From contig DAJPGB010000001.1 in the NCBI GenBank assembly GCA_025992855.1, positions 1,054,001 to 1,118,000 of the forward strand: a DNA stretch of 64,000 nt, in the 5' to 3' direction. A model generated the notes under the pieces. That model was given only the letters and a program-made list of their open reading frames with translations, was not told the origin of the DNA and did not search any database. Origin of the DNA: Coriobacteriaceae bacterium (GTDB lineage Bacteria; Actinomycetota; Coriobacteriia; Coriobacteriales; Coriobacteriaceae). Positions 26,145 to 35,272 of this stretch are shown piece by piece (within the stretch, counting starts at the first letter, position 1; each line of letters starts with the position of its first letter). The position numbers and the translations under genes are program-made.

Positions 26145-26242
26145 TGCTATTATTCCCTTTACCCCTGGGAGTAAGGGGTGTTTGCTGTCCGAGTGTGTCT
26201 CGGGCGATTTTGGCCACTTGGATATAGAGGGGATGGAGCCTG

Positions 26243-27385
26243 GTGGTTAAGGCACTCAAGATCGAGATATTTATGCTGTGCATGATTATTCTTATCGGGC
26301 TTGCCGCGCGAAGTCGCCGCTCCTTGTTCTCGAGCACCCAGCAGCTTTTGTTCAGCATGCTGGGCTACACGTCTGCCGCCTACATTTTCTTCGATATGAT
26401 TTGGACGCTCTCGGACGGCGTGAGCACTCCTGTGGGCATTACAGCCAACTGGATTTCCAACGCGGTCTCGTTTTCGCTGTTCGCCATCGCGTGCCTCATT
26501 TGGTTCTTCTATTCCGAGACGATGCAGGGCTCGCGATTCCTGGCCACGCGCTACAGGATGGCACTCGTGGCATTGCCTACGGCGGTAGTGGTCGCCCTGG
26601 CATTTACCAGCTACTGGACACACACTCTTTTCTATATCGATGCGCAAGGCGTATATCGTCGCGGTGCAGCTTATATGATTCAGCCTATCGTTAGCTACTG
26701 CTACGTCATATATACGTCCTTGCATGCCTTTGTTCAGGCTCGAAAAGTCGAAAGCCTGCAAAAGAAGGCCATTTATCGCACCCTCGCCTTTTTCGCGGTC
26801 CCCGCTCTGGTGGGCGGTACCTTTCAGGTCGTATTTTCGGTGCCCGGCCTTTGCGTCGGCATAATGATCAGTATTTTGCTGCTCTATATCGTCTACCAGG
26901 AGCAGCTGATCTCGACTGACCCGTTGACTGGACTCAACAACCGTAACCGTTTTGAGACCTATATGCTGTCGCTGTTCTCGGGTGCTGACCAGGCCGATGA
27001 TGTGTATCTGCTGATGATGGATGCTGACGGCTTTAAGCAGATTAACGACCACTATGGACATGTCGAGGGCGACCATGCCCTTCAGGTTGTTTCGAAGGCG
27101 CTCAAGGACGTCTGTTCGATGTCCGGCGGCTTTATCGCGCGCTATGGCGGCGATGAGTTCGTGGTGCTCCAAAAGGCAGCGACGGAACGGGACATCATAG
27201 ACCTGTGCACGGCGATCAACGACGAACTCGCTCGTGCCGAGGTGCCGTATCTGTTGCAGATGTCTATCGGTTACGCGCGGGTTGGCGATGGGATCGATAC
27301 CTGGCAGGATTTGCTTCGTGCTGCCGATGCGGAGCTCTATCGCGTCAAGGGCGAGAAGAAGAAAGTCGGCGTCCAGATACGCTAG
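26243..27385 (+). CDS. Membrane-bound diguanylate cyclase (GGDEF)
   Basis: The protein makes the second messenger c-di-GMP from two GTP. It has 380 residues from a GTG start with GGAG six bases upstream. The N-terminal 215 residues form about six to seven membrane helices. A GGDEF domain follows (about 225-380), with DPLTGLNNRNRF, the metal-binding DADGFKQIND, and an intact active-site YGGDEF (301-306). The inhibitory RxxD site five residues before GGDEF is absent (it reads MSGG), so product inhibition at that site is unlikely. No EAL or HD-GYP domain is fused. A perfect terminator follows. The input signal for the membrane domain is unknown. Confidence 0.92.
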   Translation: MVKALKIEIFMLCMIILIGLAARSRRSLFSSTQQLLFSMLGYTSAAYIFFDMIWTLSDGVSTPVGITANWISNAVSFSLFAIACLIWFFYSETMQGSRFLATRYRMALVALPTAVVVALAFTSYWTHTLFYIDAQGVYRRGAAYMIQPIVSYCYVIYTSLHAFVQARKVESLQKKAIYRTLAFFAVPALVGGTFQVVFSVPGLCVGIMISILLLYIVYQEQLISTDPLTGLNNRNRFETYMLSLFSGADQADDVYLLMMDADGFKQINDHYGHVEGDHALQVVSKALKDVCSMSGGFIARYGGDEFVVLQKAATERDIIDLCTAINDELARAEVPYLLQMSIGYARVGDGIDTWQDLLRAADAELYRVKGEKKKVGVQIR

Positions 27386-27387
27386 AA

Positions 27388-27434
27388 AAAGGGGGCGCAC
27401 GACCGTTGCGATGGTCGTGCGCCCCCTTTGTGTT
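27388..27434 (+). terminator. Intrinsic terminator after the GGDEF gene
   Basis: A 14-base GC stem, GGGGGCGCACGACC with GGTCGTGCGCCCCC, flanked by A-run and T-run. It can stop transcription from the left and also from the convergent right side. Confidence 0.85.
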
Positions 27435-27496
27435 GGCGGGATTAGTAGCGACTGTCGAAGATGCGCCTCGTCTTTTTCTCGGAACGGGGTGGCCTA

Positions 27497-28432
27497 CTAG
27501 GCCTTTTTAGGTTTGTTGACGATGATGATGCCGCCGCAGACCAACAGCAGGGCAACGATGACGGTAACGGGGCTCGTGCCGGCGCCCTCGCCGAGCAGCA
27601 GCGCACTCAGCAGCACGCCGAAGACCGGGTTCATAAACCCAAAGACCGAGACGCGGCTGACGGGATTGACGGCAAGCAGGCGCGACCACAGCGAGTAGGC
27701 GACCGCGGAGATAAGCGCCATATAGATAATGAGCGCGATGGCGGGGGCGATCGCGGTGGGGGAGAGCGCACCACCCATCAAAAAGCCGATGGCGGTGAGG
27801 ACCAGGCCGCCGACCAAGAACTGCCACCCGGCAAGCAAGACGCCGTCGTGCTCGCGCGAGAAGATACCGATCAGGCAGGTCGAAAGGGCACCTGCGACGG
27901 TGGAGGCCAGGATAAAGCCCTCGCCGTCGAGCGTAAAGCCAAAGGTTCCGTCCGCGCCCGAAAGGTTGACGAGTGCGACACCGGCAAAGCCCAGCACGCA
28001 GCCGAGCACCTTGGCCGCATCGAGCTTTTCGGTGCGAAACGCCAGAGCGGCAAAGAGAATCGCCAAGAAGTTAGCGCTGGCCTCGATGATGGAGCTCGAC
28101 ATGGCGCTGGCGCGCGAGAGTCCCAGGTAGAAAAAGAAGTACTGCCCGATAGTCTGGAAGAGCGACAAGACAAAGATGGGCTTGATATCGCGCACCTGCG
28201 GAACGAGCGGGCGGCGTTGGGCCGCGCTCATGCCGACGATGACCAGGGCACCGGCAAGCGTGAAGCGCAATCCTGCAAAGAGCAGCTGCGAGGCGCTATC
28301 GTGCGCTGGGATACCAAAGAGTGCGTAGCCGATCTTGATGCAGGGAAAAGCCGATCCCCAGAGTGCGCAGCAAACGAGGCAGCCCAGGATGAGTCCGGGC
28401 AGGGTGGCGAGATACGGCTTGCGGCTTTCCAT
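27497..28432 (-). CDS. DMT-superfamily (EamA) metabolite exporter
   Basis: The 311-residue protein has ten predicted membrane helices in two EamA repeats. Each repeat has the usual features: early LWGSAFPCIKIGYALFG, SRASAMSSSIIEASANFLA, and in the second half ISAVAYSLWSRLLAVNP and VFGVLLSALLLGE. Such proteins export amino acids, nucleobases or other small metabolites; the substrate cannot be read from sequence. The ATG at 28430-28432 follows AAGGA; the frame extends a further 14 codons but without a ribosome site. It lies downstream of purL on the same strand, separated by a strong terminator. Confidence 0.87.
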   Translation of the reverse strand: MESRKPYLATLPGLILGCLVCCALWGSAFPCIKIGYALFGIPAHDSASQLLFAGLRFTLAGALVIVGMSAAQRRPLVPQVRDIKPIFVLSLFQTIGQYFFFYLGLSRASAMSSSIIEASANFLAILFAALAFRTEKLDAAKVLGCVLGFAGVALVNLSGADGTFGFTLDGEGFILASTVAGALSTCLIGIFSREHDGVLLAGWQFLVGGLVLTAIGFLMGGALSPTAIAPAIALIIYMALISAVAYSLWSRLLAVNPVSRVSVFGFMNPVFGVLLSALLLGEGAGTSPVTVIVALLLVCGGIIIVNKPKKA

Positions 28433-28454
28433 GATGTCCTTCCTACGTGCGCGA

Positions 28455-28494
28455 AACAAAAAAGAACCCGCCACCGGATGTGCCAGTGGCGGGT
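28455..28494 (-). terminator. Intrinsic terminator of purL
   Basis: On the minus strand the stem ACCCGCCAC/GTGGCGGGT (28466-28474 with 28486-28494) is followed by CTTTTTTGTTT. It lies 38 bases after the purL stop. Confidence 0.85.
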
Positions 28495-28531
28495 GTTATT
28501 ACCCGAAGGGATTGTACCCGATGGGATGGTT

Positions 28532-31500
28532 TTAGGCGAAGTAGGCTACGCCACTCTCAAAGATGGGCATGAACTTATCGCCGGGGACATGCTCGGGCAC
28601 GTTGCGGTACAGGTTGTCGCCGCGACGCTCGGCGTGGCCCATCTTGCCCAGGACGCGGCCGTCGGGGCTCGTGATGCCCTCGATGGCCAGTGCGGAGCCG
28701 TTGGGGTTGACGGAAAGATCCATGCTCGGCTTGCCGTCCTCGCCCACGTACTGCGTGGCGACCTGGCCGTTGGCGATGAGCTGGGCGAGCACCTCGTCGT
28801 TGGCGACAAAACGGCCCTCGCCATGGCTGATGGCGACGGTGTAGGGGTCGTCGAGGCTGCACTGCGACAGCCACGGGGACAGGTTGGACGAGATGCGGGT
28901 GCGCACCAGACGGCTCTGGTGGCGGCCGATGGTGTTGAACGTCAGCGTGGGCGCATCGGGCGTGGCGTCGACGATGTCGCCGTAGGGCACCAGGCCGAGC
29001 TTGACCAGGGCCTGGAAGCCGTTGCAGATGCCCAGCATCAGGCCATCGCGGGCCTTGAGCAGGTCGCGGACGGCCTCGGTGACCTCGGGAGCGCGGAAGA
29101 ACGCCGTGATGAACTTGGCGGAGCCGTCGGGCTCGTCACCGCCCGAGAAGCCGCCGGGGATCATGACGATCTGGCTTTGGCGGATGCGGCGGGCGAGCTC
29201 ATGGGTGCTCTCGGCGACGGCCTCGGGCGTGAGGTTGTTGATCACGAAGGTGTCGGCCTCGGCGCCGGCGGCGCGGAAGGCACGGGCGCTGTCGTACTCG
29301 CAGTTGTTGCCAGGGAACACGGGGATGACCACGCGCGGGCGGGCGATCTTGGCGCCGCCATACACATGGATATCCTTGGTGCGGAAGTCGATGGTCTCGA
29401 CCTCGGCGGTCTCGCCGGCGCTGCGATAGGCAAAGACGCTCTCGATGCCGCTCTCCCAGGCCTCCTGGAGCTCGGAGAGCTCGATGACCTCGGAGCCGGT
29501 GTCGATGACATAGCCCTCGACGGTGGTGCCCAGGGGCTCGACGACAACGCCGTCGGCGACCTCGGGCAGCTCGGCGTCCTCGGTGAGCTCGACGATAAAG
29601 CTGCCGTAGAGCGGGGTGAAGAGGCTCTCCACGTCCACATCCTCAGCAAGCTCGATACCGATCTGGTTGCCGACGCACATCTTAAAGAGGCTCTCGGCGC
29701 CGCAGCCATAGCCGGGCGTGGAGACGGCCAGGGCGTCACCGGTGGCGGTGAGCGCCTCGACGGCGTCAAATGCGGCGAGCAGCTGCTGGGCGTCGGGGCG
29801 GTAGTCCTCGCCGTAGGTGGCGGGGGCGATGCGGACGACGCGGTGCGTGAGGCCCTTGAACTCGGGGGAGACGGCGCGGGCTGCACGGCCCACGGCGACG
29901 GCGAAGCTGATCAGGGTCGGCGGAACGTTGAGCTCGCCGGCCTCGTCCTCAAACGAGCCGCTCATGGAATCCTTGCCGCCGATGGCACCGGCGCCCAGGT
30001 CGACCTGGGCCATGAGAGCGCCGAGTACTGCAGCCATAGGCTTGCCCCAACGCTCAGCCTCGGTGCGCAGGCGCTCGAAGTACTCCTGGAAGGAAAGGTA
30101 GGCGCGCTTGTGCTCAAAGCCGGCGGCCACGAGCTTAGCGATGGACTCGACCACGGACAGGTAGGCGCCTGCAAACTGGTCGGCTTCCATCAGATAGGGG
30201 TTGAAGCCCCATGCCATGGCACTCGCCGTGGTGGTCTCGCCGTCCACGGGGAACTTGGCGACCATGGCAGAGCTCGGAGTGAGCTGCGTCTTGCCGCCAA
30301 AGGGCATGAGCACGGTCGCGGCACCGATGGTGGAGTCGAAGCGCTCGGAAAGGCCCTTGTTGGAGGCGACGTTGAGGTCGGTGACGAGCGAGGTCATGCG
30401 CTCGGCAAGCGTGGTGCCGGCCCAGCTGGGCTGCCACACGCTGCGGGCGCACACGTGGGCGACCTGGTGTTTGGGCGCACCGTTGGAGTTGAGGAACTCG
30501 CGGGACAGGTCGACGATGGCGACACCGTTCCAGGCCATGCGCATGCGCGGCTCGGCGGTAACCTCGGCGATAACGGTCGCCTCGAGGTTCTCCTCGGCGG
30601 CGTAGCCCATGAACTCCTCGACGTCACCGTCGGCGACGGCACAGGCCATGCGCTCCTGGGACTCGGAGATGGCGAGCTCGGTGCCGTCCAGACCGTCGTA
30701 CTTCTTGGTCACGGTGTCCAGGTCGACATACAGGCCGTCGGCAAGCTCACCCACGGCGACCGAGACGCCGCCGGCGCCAAAGTCGTTGCAGCGCTTGATC
30801 AGGCGGCAGGCGTCGCCGCGGCGGAACAGACGCTGCAGCTTACGCTCGACCGGGGCATTGCCCTTCTGGACCTCGGCGCCCGAGGTCTCGATGGACTCGG
30901 TGTTCTGGGTCTTGGAGGAACCGGTGGCGCCGCCGATGCCGTCACGGCCGGTACGGCCGCCCAGCAGGATGATCTTGTCGGTGGGGGCGGGGCACTCGCG
31001 GCGCACGTGGTTTGCCGGGGTAGCGCCCACGACGGCGCCGACCTCCATGCGCTTGGCCACGTAGCCGGGGTGATAGAGCTCGTTGACCTGGCCGGTGGCA
31101 AGGCCGATCTGGTTGCCGTAGCTGGAGTAGCCGGCGGCAGCGGTGGTCACGAGCTTGCGCTGCGGCAGCTTGCCCTCGAGCGTCTCGGACACGGGGACGG
31201 TGGGGTCGCCGGCACCGGTGACGCGCATAGCCTGGTACACGTAGCTGCGGCCCGAGAGCGGGTCGCGGATAGCGCCGCCCACGCAGGTGGCGGCGCCGCC
31301 GAAGGGCTCGATCTCGGTCGGGTGGTTGTGGGTCTCGTTCTTAAACAGGAACAGCCAGTCCTGCTCCTCGCCGTCGACATCGACCTTCACCTTGACGGTG
31401 CAGGCGTTGATCTCCTCGGACTCGTCGACATCGGTCATGACGCCGGTCTTCTTAAGGTACTTGGCGCCGATGGTGCCCATGTCCATAAGGCAGACGGGCT

Positions 31501-32278
31501 TGGCGTCGCGACCGAGCTCGTGGCGCATCTCCATATAGCGGTCGAAGGCCTGCTGTACCACGGCGTCATCGATCGTCACGTCGTCCAGGACGGTGCCGAA
31601 GGTGGTGTGGCGGCAGTGATCGGACCAGTAGGTGTCGATTACGCGAATCTCGGTGATGGTGGGGTCGCGATCCTCATCGCGGAAGTACTGCTGGCAGAAT
31701 GCGATGTCCGCCTCGTCCATGGCAAGGCCGCGCTCGGCGATGAAGGCGGCAAGGCCGGCCTCATCGAGCTCGCGGAAGCCGTCGAGCACCTCGACGGGCT
31801 GGGGCTCGGGGGTCTCCATGTGCAGCGTCTCGGGCAGATCGAGCGAAGCAATACGGGCCTCGACGGGGTTCACCACGTAGTGCTTGATGGCCTCGACGGC
31901 GGCCTCGTCCAAGTCGCCCGAGATCATATAGACCTTGGCGGAGCGCACGGCGGGGCGCTCGCCCTGGCTGATGAGCTGCACGCACTCGCTGGCGGAGTCG
32001 GCGCGCTGGTCAAACTGGCCAGGCAGGAATTCGACGGCAAAGACGGCGCCATCGCTTGCGGGGAGCTCGTCATAGGTCACATCGACCTGGGGCTCGCTGA
32101 AGACGGTCGGCACGCAGGAGCGGAAGAGCTCCTCGTCGATGCCCTCGACGTCGTAGCGGTTGATGATCCTCAGGGCCTCGATGCCCTGAATGCCGAGAAT
32201 CTCGGTCAGCTCGCCCTTGAGCTGCTGAGCCTCGACGTCGAACCCGGGTTTCTTCTCCACGTAGATACGAGAGACCAT
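28532..32278 (-). CDS. purL: Phosphoribosylformylglycinamidine synthase, fused synthetase-glutaminase
   Basis: This is the fourth step of purine synthesis, converting FGAR, ATP and glutamine to FGAM. The 1248-residue single chain contains an N-terminal PurS-like region (residues 1-150), two ATP-grasp-like AIRS-type repeats (KNETHNHPTEIEPFGGAAT and GGRTGRDGIGGATGSSK) and a C-terminal class I glutaminase. The glutaminase (about 985-1248) has the nucleophile in GICNGFQ and a late SHGEGRF. This long layout replaces separate PurS, PurL and PurQ. The ATG at 32276-32278 follows AGGAA. An open frame to 32386 lacks a site. It is monocistronic with its own terminator. No purine riboswitch was recognised upstream. 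Confidence 0.95.
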   Translation of the reverse strand: MVSRIYVEKKPGFDVEAQQLKGELTEILGIQGIEALRIINRYDVEGIDEELFRSCVPTVFSEPQVDVTYDELPASDGAVFAVEFLPGQFDQRADSASECVQLISQGERPAVRSAKVYMISGDLDEAAVEAIKHYVVNPVEARIASLDLPETLHMETPEPQPVEVLDGFRELDEAGLAAFIAERGLAMDEADIAFCQQYFRDEDRDPTITEIRVIDTYWSDHCRHTTFGTVLDDVTIDDAVVQQAFDRYMEMRHELGRDAKPVCLMDMGTIGAKYLKKTGVMTDVDESEEINACTVKVKVDVDGEEQDWLFLFKNETHNHPTEIEPFGGAATCVGGAIRDPLSGRSYVYQAMRVTGAGDPTVPVSETLEGKLPQRKLVTTAAAGYSSYGNQIGLATGQVNELYHPGYVAKRMEVGAVVGATPANHVRRECPAPTDKIILLGGRTGRDGIGGATGSSKTQNTESIETSGAEVQKGNAPVERKLQRLFRRGDACRLIKRCNDFGAGGVSVAVGELADGLYVDLDTVTKKYDGLDGTELAISESQERMACAVADGDVEEFMGYAAEENLEATVIAEVTAEPRMRMAWNGVAIVDLSREFLNSNGAPKHQVAHVCARSVWQPSWAGTTLAERMTSLVTDLNVASNKGLSERFDSTIGAATVLMPFGGKTQLTPSSAMVAKFPVDGETTTASAMAWGFNPYLMEADQFAGAYLSVVESIAKLVAAGFEHKRAYLSFQEYFERLRTEAERWGKPMAAVLGALMAQVDLGAGAIGGKDSMSGSFEDEAGELNVPPTLISFAVAVGRAARAVSPEFKGLTHRVVRIAPATYGEDYRPDAQQLLAAFDAVEALTATGDALAVSTPGYGCGAESLFKMCVGNQIGIELAEDVDVESLFTPLYGSFIVELTEDAELPEVADGVVVEPLGTTVEGYVIDTGSEVIELSELQEAWESGIESVFAYRSAGETAEVETIDFRTKDIHVYGGAKIARPRVVIPVFPGNNCEYDSARAFRAAGAEADTFVINNLTPEAVAESTHELARRIRQSQIVMIPGGFSGGDEPDGSAKFITAFFRAPEVTEAVRDLLKARDGLMLGICNGFQALVKLGLVPYGDIVDATPDAPTLTFNTIGRHQSRLVRTRISSNLSPWLSQCSLDDPYTVAISHGEGRFVANDEVLAQLIANGQVATQYVGEDGKPSMDLSVNPNGSALAIEGITSPDGRVLGKMGHAERRGDNLYRNVPEHVPGDKFMPIFESGVAYFA

Positions 32279-32462
32279 TGGTTCCTGCCTTCCTGATCGG
32301 TTGGGCGTACGGTACGGTATGCGGCAGCGGTCGGTTTGCGGGGTCTGCCCTGCGGTCGCCTTGAGCCACATGTTTGTAAACCTCACTATGATACGACAGC
32401 TCGCGGCGCGTTGAGGACGGCGAGGGTGCTACAGTGAAGCGCAAACAAGAGAAAGGCATCAC

Positions 32463-34025
32463 ATGGCATTCGTTTCGCTCGCCATCATCGCACTCGTGGC
32501 CTTTGCGAGTCCTTTTATCGCCTCGGCGATTCCCGGAAAACCCGTTCCCGAGACGGTCTTTTTGCTCGTGCTCGGCGCGGTACTGGGACCCCATATGCTC
32601 GGCGTCATCCATGTAGATGCTGAGGTCTCGCTTGTGTCCGAGCTGGGCCTGGCCTTTTTGTTCCTGCTTGCCGGCTTTGAGATCGACCCCAAGAGCATCA
32701 CGGGCGTCGAGGGGCGCTACGGCTTGGCGACGTGGGTCGTCACGTTTGGTATCGCCTGGCTTGCCGTGCGCTTTACCCCGTGGTTCTCAGTCAGTCATTT
32801 CGACGGTATCGCCGTGACGCTTGCCCTCACTTCGACGGCGCTCGGTACGCTTGTGCCCATCATGCGTGAGCGCTCGCTCACCGGCACGCGCGTGGGCGAC
32901 TCGATTCTCGCGTATGGCACTTGGGGCGAGCTCGGTCCCGTGCTTGCTATGTCGGTGTTGCTGTCTGCCCGCACCGGCATCCAAACGCTCGTAATCCTTG
33001 GCTTGTTTGCGGTGGTTTGCGTGTTGCTGGCCGTGGTCCCAAGCCGCTCCAAGCGCGTCGGCAGCCGCTTCTTTGCGTTTGTCGAGGAACGCGCCGATAC
33101 CACGTCGCAGACCTTCGTGCGCCTGACGGTGCTCATCCTGGTCACGCTCGTGGCGTTCTCGGCCGTCTTTGATCTCGACATCGTGTTGGGTTCTTTTGCC
33201 GCCGGCTTTGTCCTGCGCTATATCATCCCCGAGGGCAACCATACGCTCGAGACCAAGCTCGACGGTCTGGCCTACGGTTTTTTGATTCCGGTGTTCTTTA
33301 CCGTATCGGGCGCAAAGATCGATTTGACGGCCGTGGCGTCGCGCCCGGGTCTGCTCGTGGGCTTTATCGTGGCGTTGTTGATTATTCGTGCCGTGCCCAT
33401 TCTTATTTCCATGAGCATTTGTCCTGCGACGCGCGATGTGTCGGCGTATGGTCGCATTACCGTGGCCCTGTACTGCACCACGGCGCTGCCGATCATCGTT
33501 GCCGTTACGAGCGTTGCCGTCAACGCGGGCGCGCTGTCGCAAGATATTGCGTCGGTCATGGTTGCCGCCGGTGCCATCACGGTGTTCTTGATGCCATTGC
33601 TCGCGCAGCTCTTCTACCGCGTGGTGGATGCCGCACCGGTCGCCGCCGTGGCAGAGGTTGCCGAGCATCCATCCGATGCGCTCGACATCTTGCGCGCCCA
33701 CCACGACCTAGCGAGCTTGCTCGCGCGCGAGCATGAGCTGCTGACTTCGCATGGCCATGGTCGCGTATTCGAGGGCCTGCCTACGCTCGATACGATTGCC
33801 GAGCGTCTTTCCGCCGAGGCGGCGAGCGGCCACATCGATGCCCGCATCGTGGACGCGGCGCACCTGCTTGCCGATAAGACCTATGGAGACGAGGTCGACC
33901 CGTCCGAGCTGACTCCGCGCGAGCGCCGTCGCCTGGAGCGCGCCAAGCTCGCCGTGCGCGAATACCGCCGCCGCATGCTGGAGCTCTATGCGCGCGAAGA
34001 AGCCGAAGACGACGACGGTAAGTAG
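32463..34025 (+). CDS. CPA2-type cation:proton antiporter with C-terminal cytoplasmic domain
   Basis: The 520-residue protein has a Na+/H+ exchanger domain of about 12 helices (residues 1-400). It carries family features such as PGKPVPETVFLLVLGAVLGP, ELGLAFLFLLAGFEIDP and SFAAGFVLRYIIPEGNH. The N-terminal half places an acidic residue in the LAGFEIDP helix, as in KefB/NapA-like transporters. The last 115 residues are charged, helical and possibly coiled. They lack the usual TrkA-N nucleotide domain, so gating by NAD is not expected. AAGG precedes the ATG by about seven bases. It is divergent from purL and probably transcribed alone. Whether Na+ or K+ is moved is unknown. Confidence 0.85.
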   Translation: MAFVSLAIIALVAFASPFIASAIPGKPVPETVFLLVLGAVLGPHMLGVIHVDAEVSLVSELGLAFLFLLAGFEIDPKSITGVEGRYGLATWVVTFGIAWLAVRFTPWFSVSHFDGIAVTLALTSTALGTLVPIMRERSLTGTRVGDSILAYGTWGELGPVLAMSVLLSARTGIQTLVILGLFAVVCVLLAVVPSRSKRVGSRFFAFVEERADTTSQTFVRLTVLILVTLVAFSAVFDLDIVLGSFAAGFVLRYIIPEGNHTLETKLDGLAYGFLIPVFFTVSGAKIDLTAVASRPGLLVGFIVALLIIRAVPILISMSICPATRDVSAYGRITVALYCTTALPIIVAVTSVAVNAGALSQDIASVMVAAGAITVFLMPLLAQLFYRVVDAAPVAAVAEVAEHPSDALDILRAHHDLASLLAREHELLTSHGHGRVFEGLPTLDTIAERLSAEAASGHIDARIVDAAHLLADKTYGDEVDPSELTPRERRRLERAKLAVREYRRRMLELYAREEAEDDDGK

Positions 34026-34038
34026 TCGATACTTTCTC

Positions 34039-34211
34039 GGGGAAGCCGCGTCCCGCTTTGAAGGCTCGGAACGGGATGTGGTTTCCGAAACGGGGGCCGT
34101 TGGGAAGCTGTGTCCCGGAATGGGCGCTCAGAGTGGGATGCAGTTTCCGCAAGGAGGTCCTGGGGGAAACCGTGCCCCGTTCTGATCCGAAATACTGGGA
34201 CATAGTTTCCC
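34039..34211. repeat. Tandem array of three palindromic repeat units
   Basis: Three units of about 49 bases (34039-34087, 34102-34149, 34163-34211) repeat every 61-63 bases. Each starts with a variant of GGGAAACYRYGTCCC and ends with its reverse complement, a variant of GGGACATRGTTTCCC, with a 17-19 base middle. The copies are diverged, so it is an old array. It lies between the antiporter stop and its terminator in a gene-free gap (34026-34309). The design resembles REP/BIME arrays of other bacteria, but no matching transposase is seen. Confidence 0.75.
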
Positions 34212-34225
34212 TTTCATAACAGGAG

Positions 34226-34267
34226 AAGGCGCGCTGTCTGCAGTTGATTCAGACGGCGCGCCTTTTT
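34226..34267 (+). terminator. Intrinsic terminator after the antiporter and repeat array
   Basis: The stem AAGGCGCGCTGTCTG/CAGACGGCGCGCCTT with T-run (CCTTTTTGG) ends the plus-strand transcript. It may also act on the convergent SDR gene, which stops at 34310. Confidence 0.85.
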
Positions 34268-34309
34268 GGTTGAGCTATGTTGAAGCTTGAAGCCAAAGCT
34301 TGTGGCTCC

Positions 34310-35059
34310 TTAGGAGCGGGCGGCTCCGTCGACGGGGAGCACGGCGCCCGTGACGTAGGAGGACATGTCGCTCGCCAGGAAAACAAAGGCGTTGGCGACA
34401 TCCTCGGGCTCGCCCATGCGACCCAGCGGAATGGTGGCGATGATGGGCTTGATGACCTCTTCGGGCAGGTTGGCGACCATATCGGTCTTGGTCACGCCGG
34501 GTGCGACGGCATTGACGCGAATGCCCATGGGGGCGAGCTCGCGCGAGAGCGACTGGACCATACCGTTGACGGCAAACTTGGACGTGGGGTAACCGACGCC
34601 GGAGGGCTGACCGTACTTGGCGACCATCGAGCTCGTGGTGGTGATGGTGCCGCCACGGCCGGCCTTGGTCATGATCTTGGCGGCTGCCTGGTGGCCATTA
34701 AAGACGGCGACGACGTTAAGGTCCATGACCTTTGCGAACTCCTCGGCCGTGTAGTCCAAAAGGGGCGAGCGCTGGGAGATGCCGGCATTGTTGACGACTG
34801 TATCCAAGCCGCCCATATCGGCTGCGGCCTGGGTAAAGGCCTCGGTCACGGCTTCGAGCGAGGTGAGGTCGCAGGAGCGGCCCCAGACCTTGGCGTCGGG
34901 ATAGGCGGCTGCCAGCTTCTCAACGGCCGTGTCGGCAGTCTCCTGGCGCGAGCCAAAGACGGTGACGGCAGCGCCTTCCTCGATAAAACGGCAGGCGATG
35001 GCATAGCCGATACCGCGTGTGCCTCCGGTGATGATTGCTTTCTTGCCCTCGAGCAACAT
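34310..35059 (-). CDS. Short-chain dehydrogenase resembling BaiA/FabG
   Basis: The 249-residue classical SDR has the cofactor motif TGGTRGIG (about 11-18), the NNAG box (about 91-94), a serine in TTSSM and the catalytic YPTSK (about 158-162). The ATG at 35057-35059 follows GAGGAAG; an open frame to 35245 is ignored. In length and spacing of VGYPTSK, NAVAPGVTKTDM and VDGA, the protein recalls BaiA (3alpha-hydroxysteroid dehydrogenase of bile-acid 7-dehydroxylation) as well as FabG. The loop after the second strand reads VFGSRQETADTA, where BaiA2 has VFGETQ-like acidic residues, so NADP(H) preference is likely. The substrate is not proven; a fatty-acid or sugar role is possible. Confidence 0.85.
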   Translation of the reverse strand: MLLEGKKAIITGGTRGIGYAIACRFIEEGAAVTVFGSRQETADTAVEKLAAAYPDAKVWGRSCDLTSLEAVTEAFTQAAADMGGLDTVVNNAGISQRSPLLDYTAEEFAKVMDLNVVAVFNGHQAAAKIMTKAGRGGTITTTSSMVAKYGQPSGVGYPTSKFAVNGMVQSLSRELAPMGIRVNAVAPGVTKTDMVANLPEEVIKPIIATIPLGRMGEPEDVANAFVFLASDMSSYVTGAVLPVDGAARS

Positions 35060-35205
35060 GGTGCTTCCTCTCATCGCGAGCGGACATTCGCAGCACAGCG
35101 TAGCGGTAGTCGGAATCGGCCGCGTTTGCATATCGGTGAACGTAGCCCGCGTTACCGATGAGCGGCTCGCGCAAATATGCTTTGCCGTTGTGCTTAGGGC
35201 AGGTG

Positions 35206-35242
35206 ACAAAAGGGCTCCCGTCCCACATCGGACGGGAGCCCT
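35206..35242 (-). terminator. Intrinsic terminator of the homoserine dehydrogenase gene
   Basis: A 13-base stem AGGGCTCCCGTCC/GGACGGGAGCCCT (35211-35223 with 35230-35242), followed on the minus strand by CTTTTGTC. It separates hom from the SDR gene downstream. Confidence 0.85.
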
Positions 35243-35272
35243 CAAGGCGCGTATTGCTAGGCGAGCGTTGGG

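Noticed and set aside
27461..32296. A 1611-codon open frame on the plus strand, opposite purL and the DMT exporter
   Set aside because: It is antisense to purL, whose protein is clearly real over its full length. The antisense translation is repetitive and rich in Gly, Ala, His and Asp, as expected from the complementary frame of a GC-rich gene.
32279..32462. Purine riboswitch or c-di-GMP riboswitch upstream of purL or the GGDEF gene (26055-26242)
   Set aside because: I could not find the conserved loops of either class; only plain hairpins are present.
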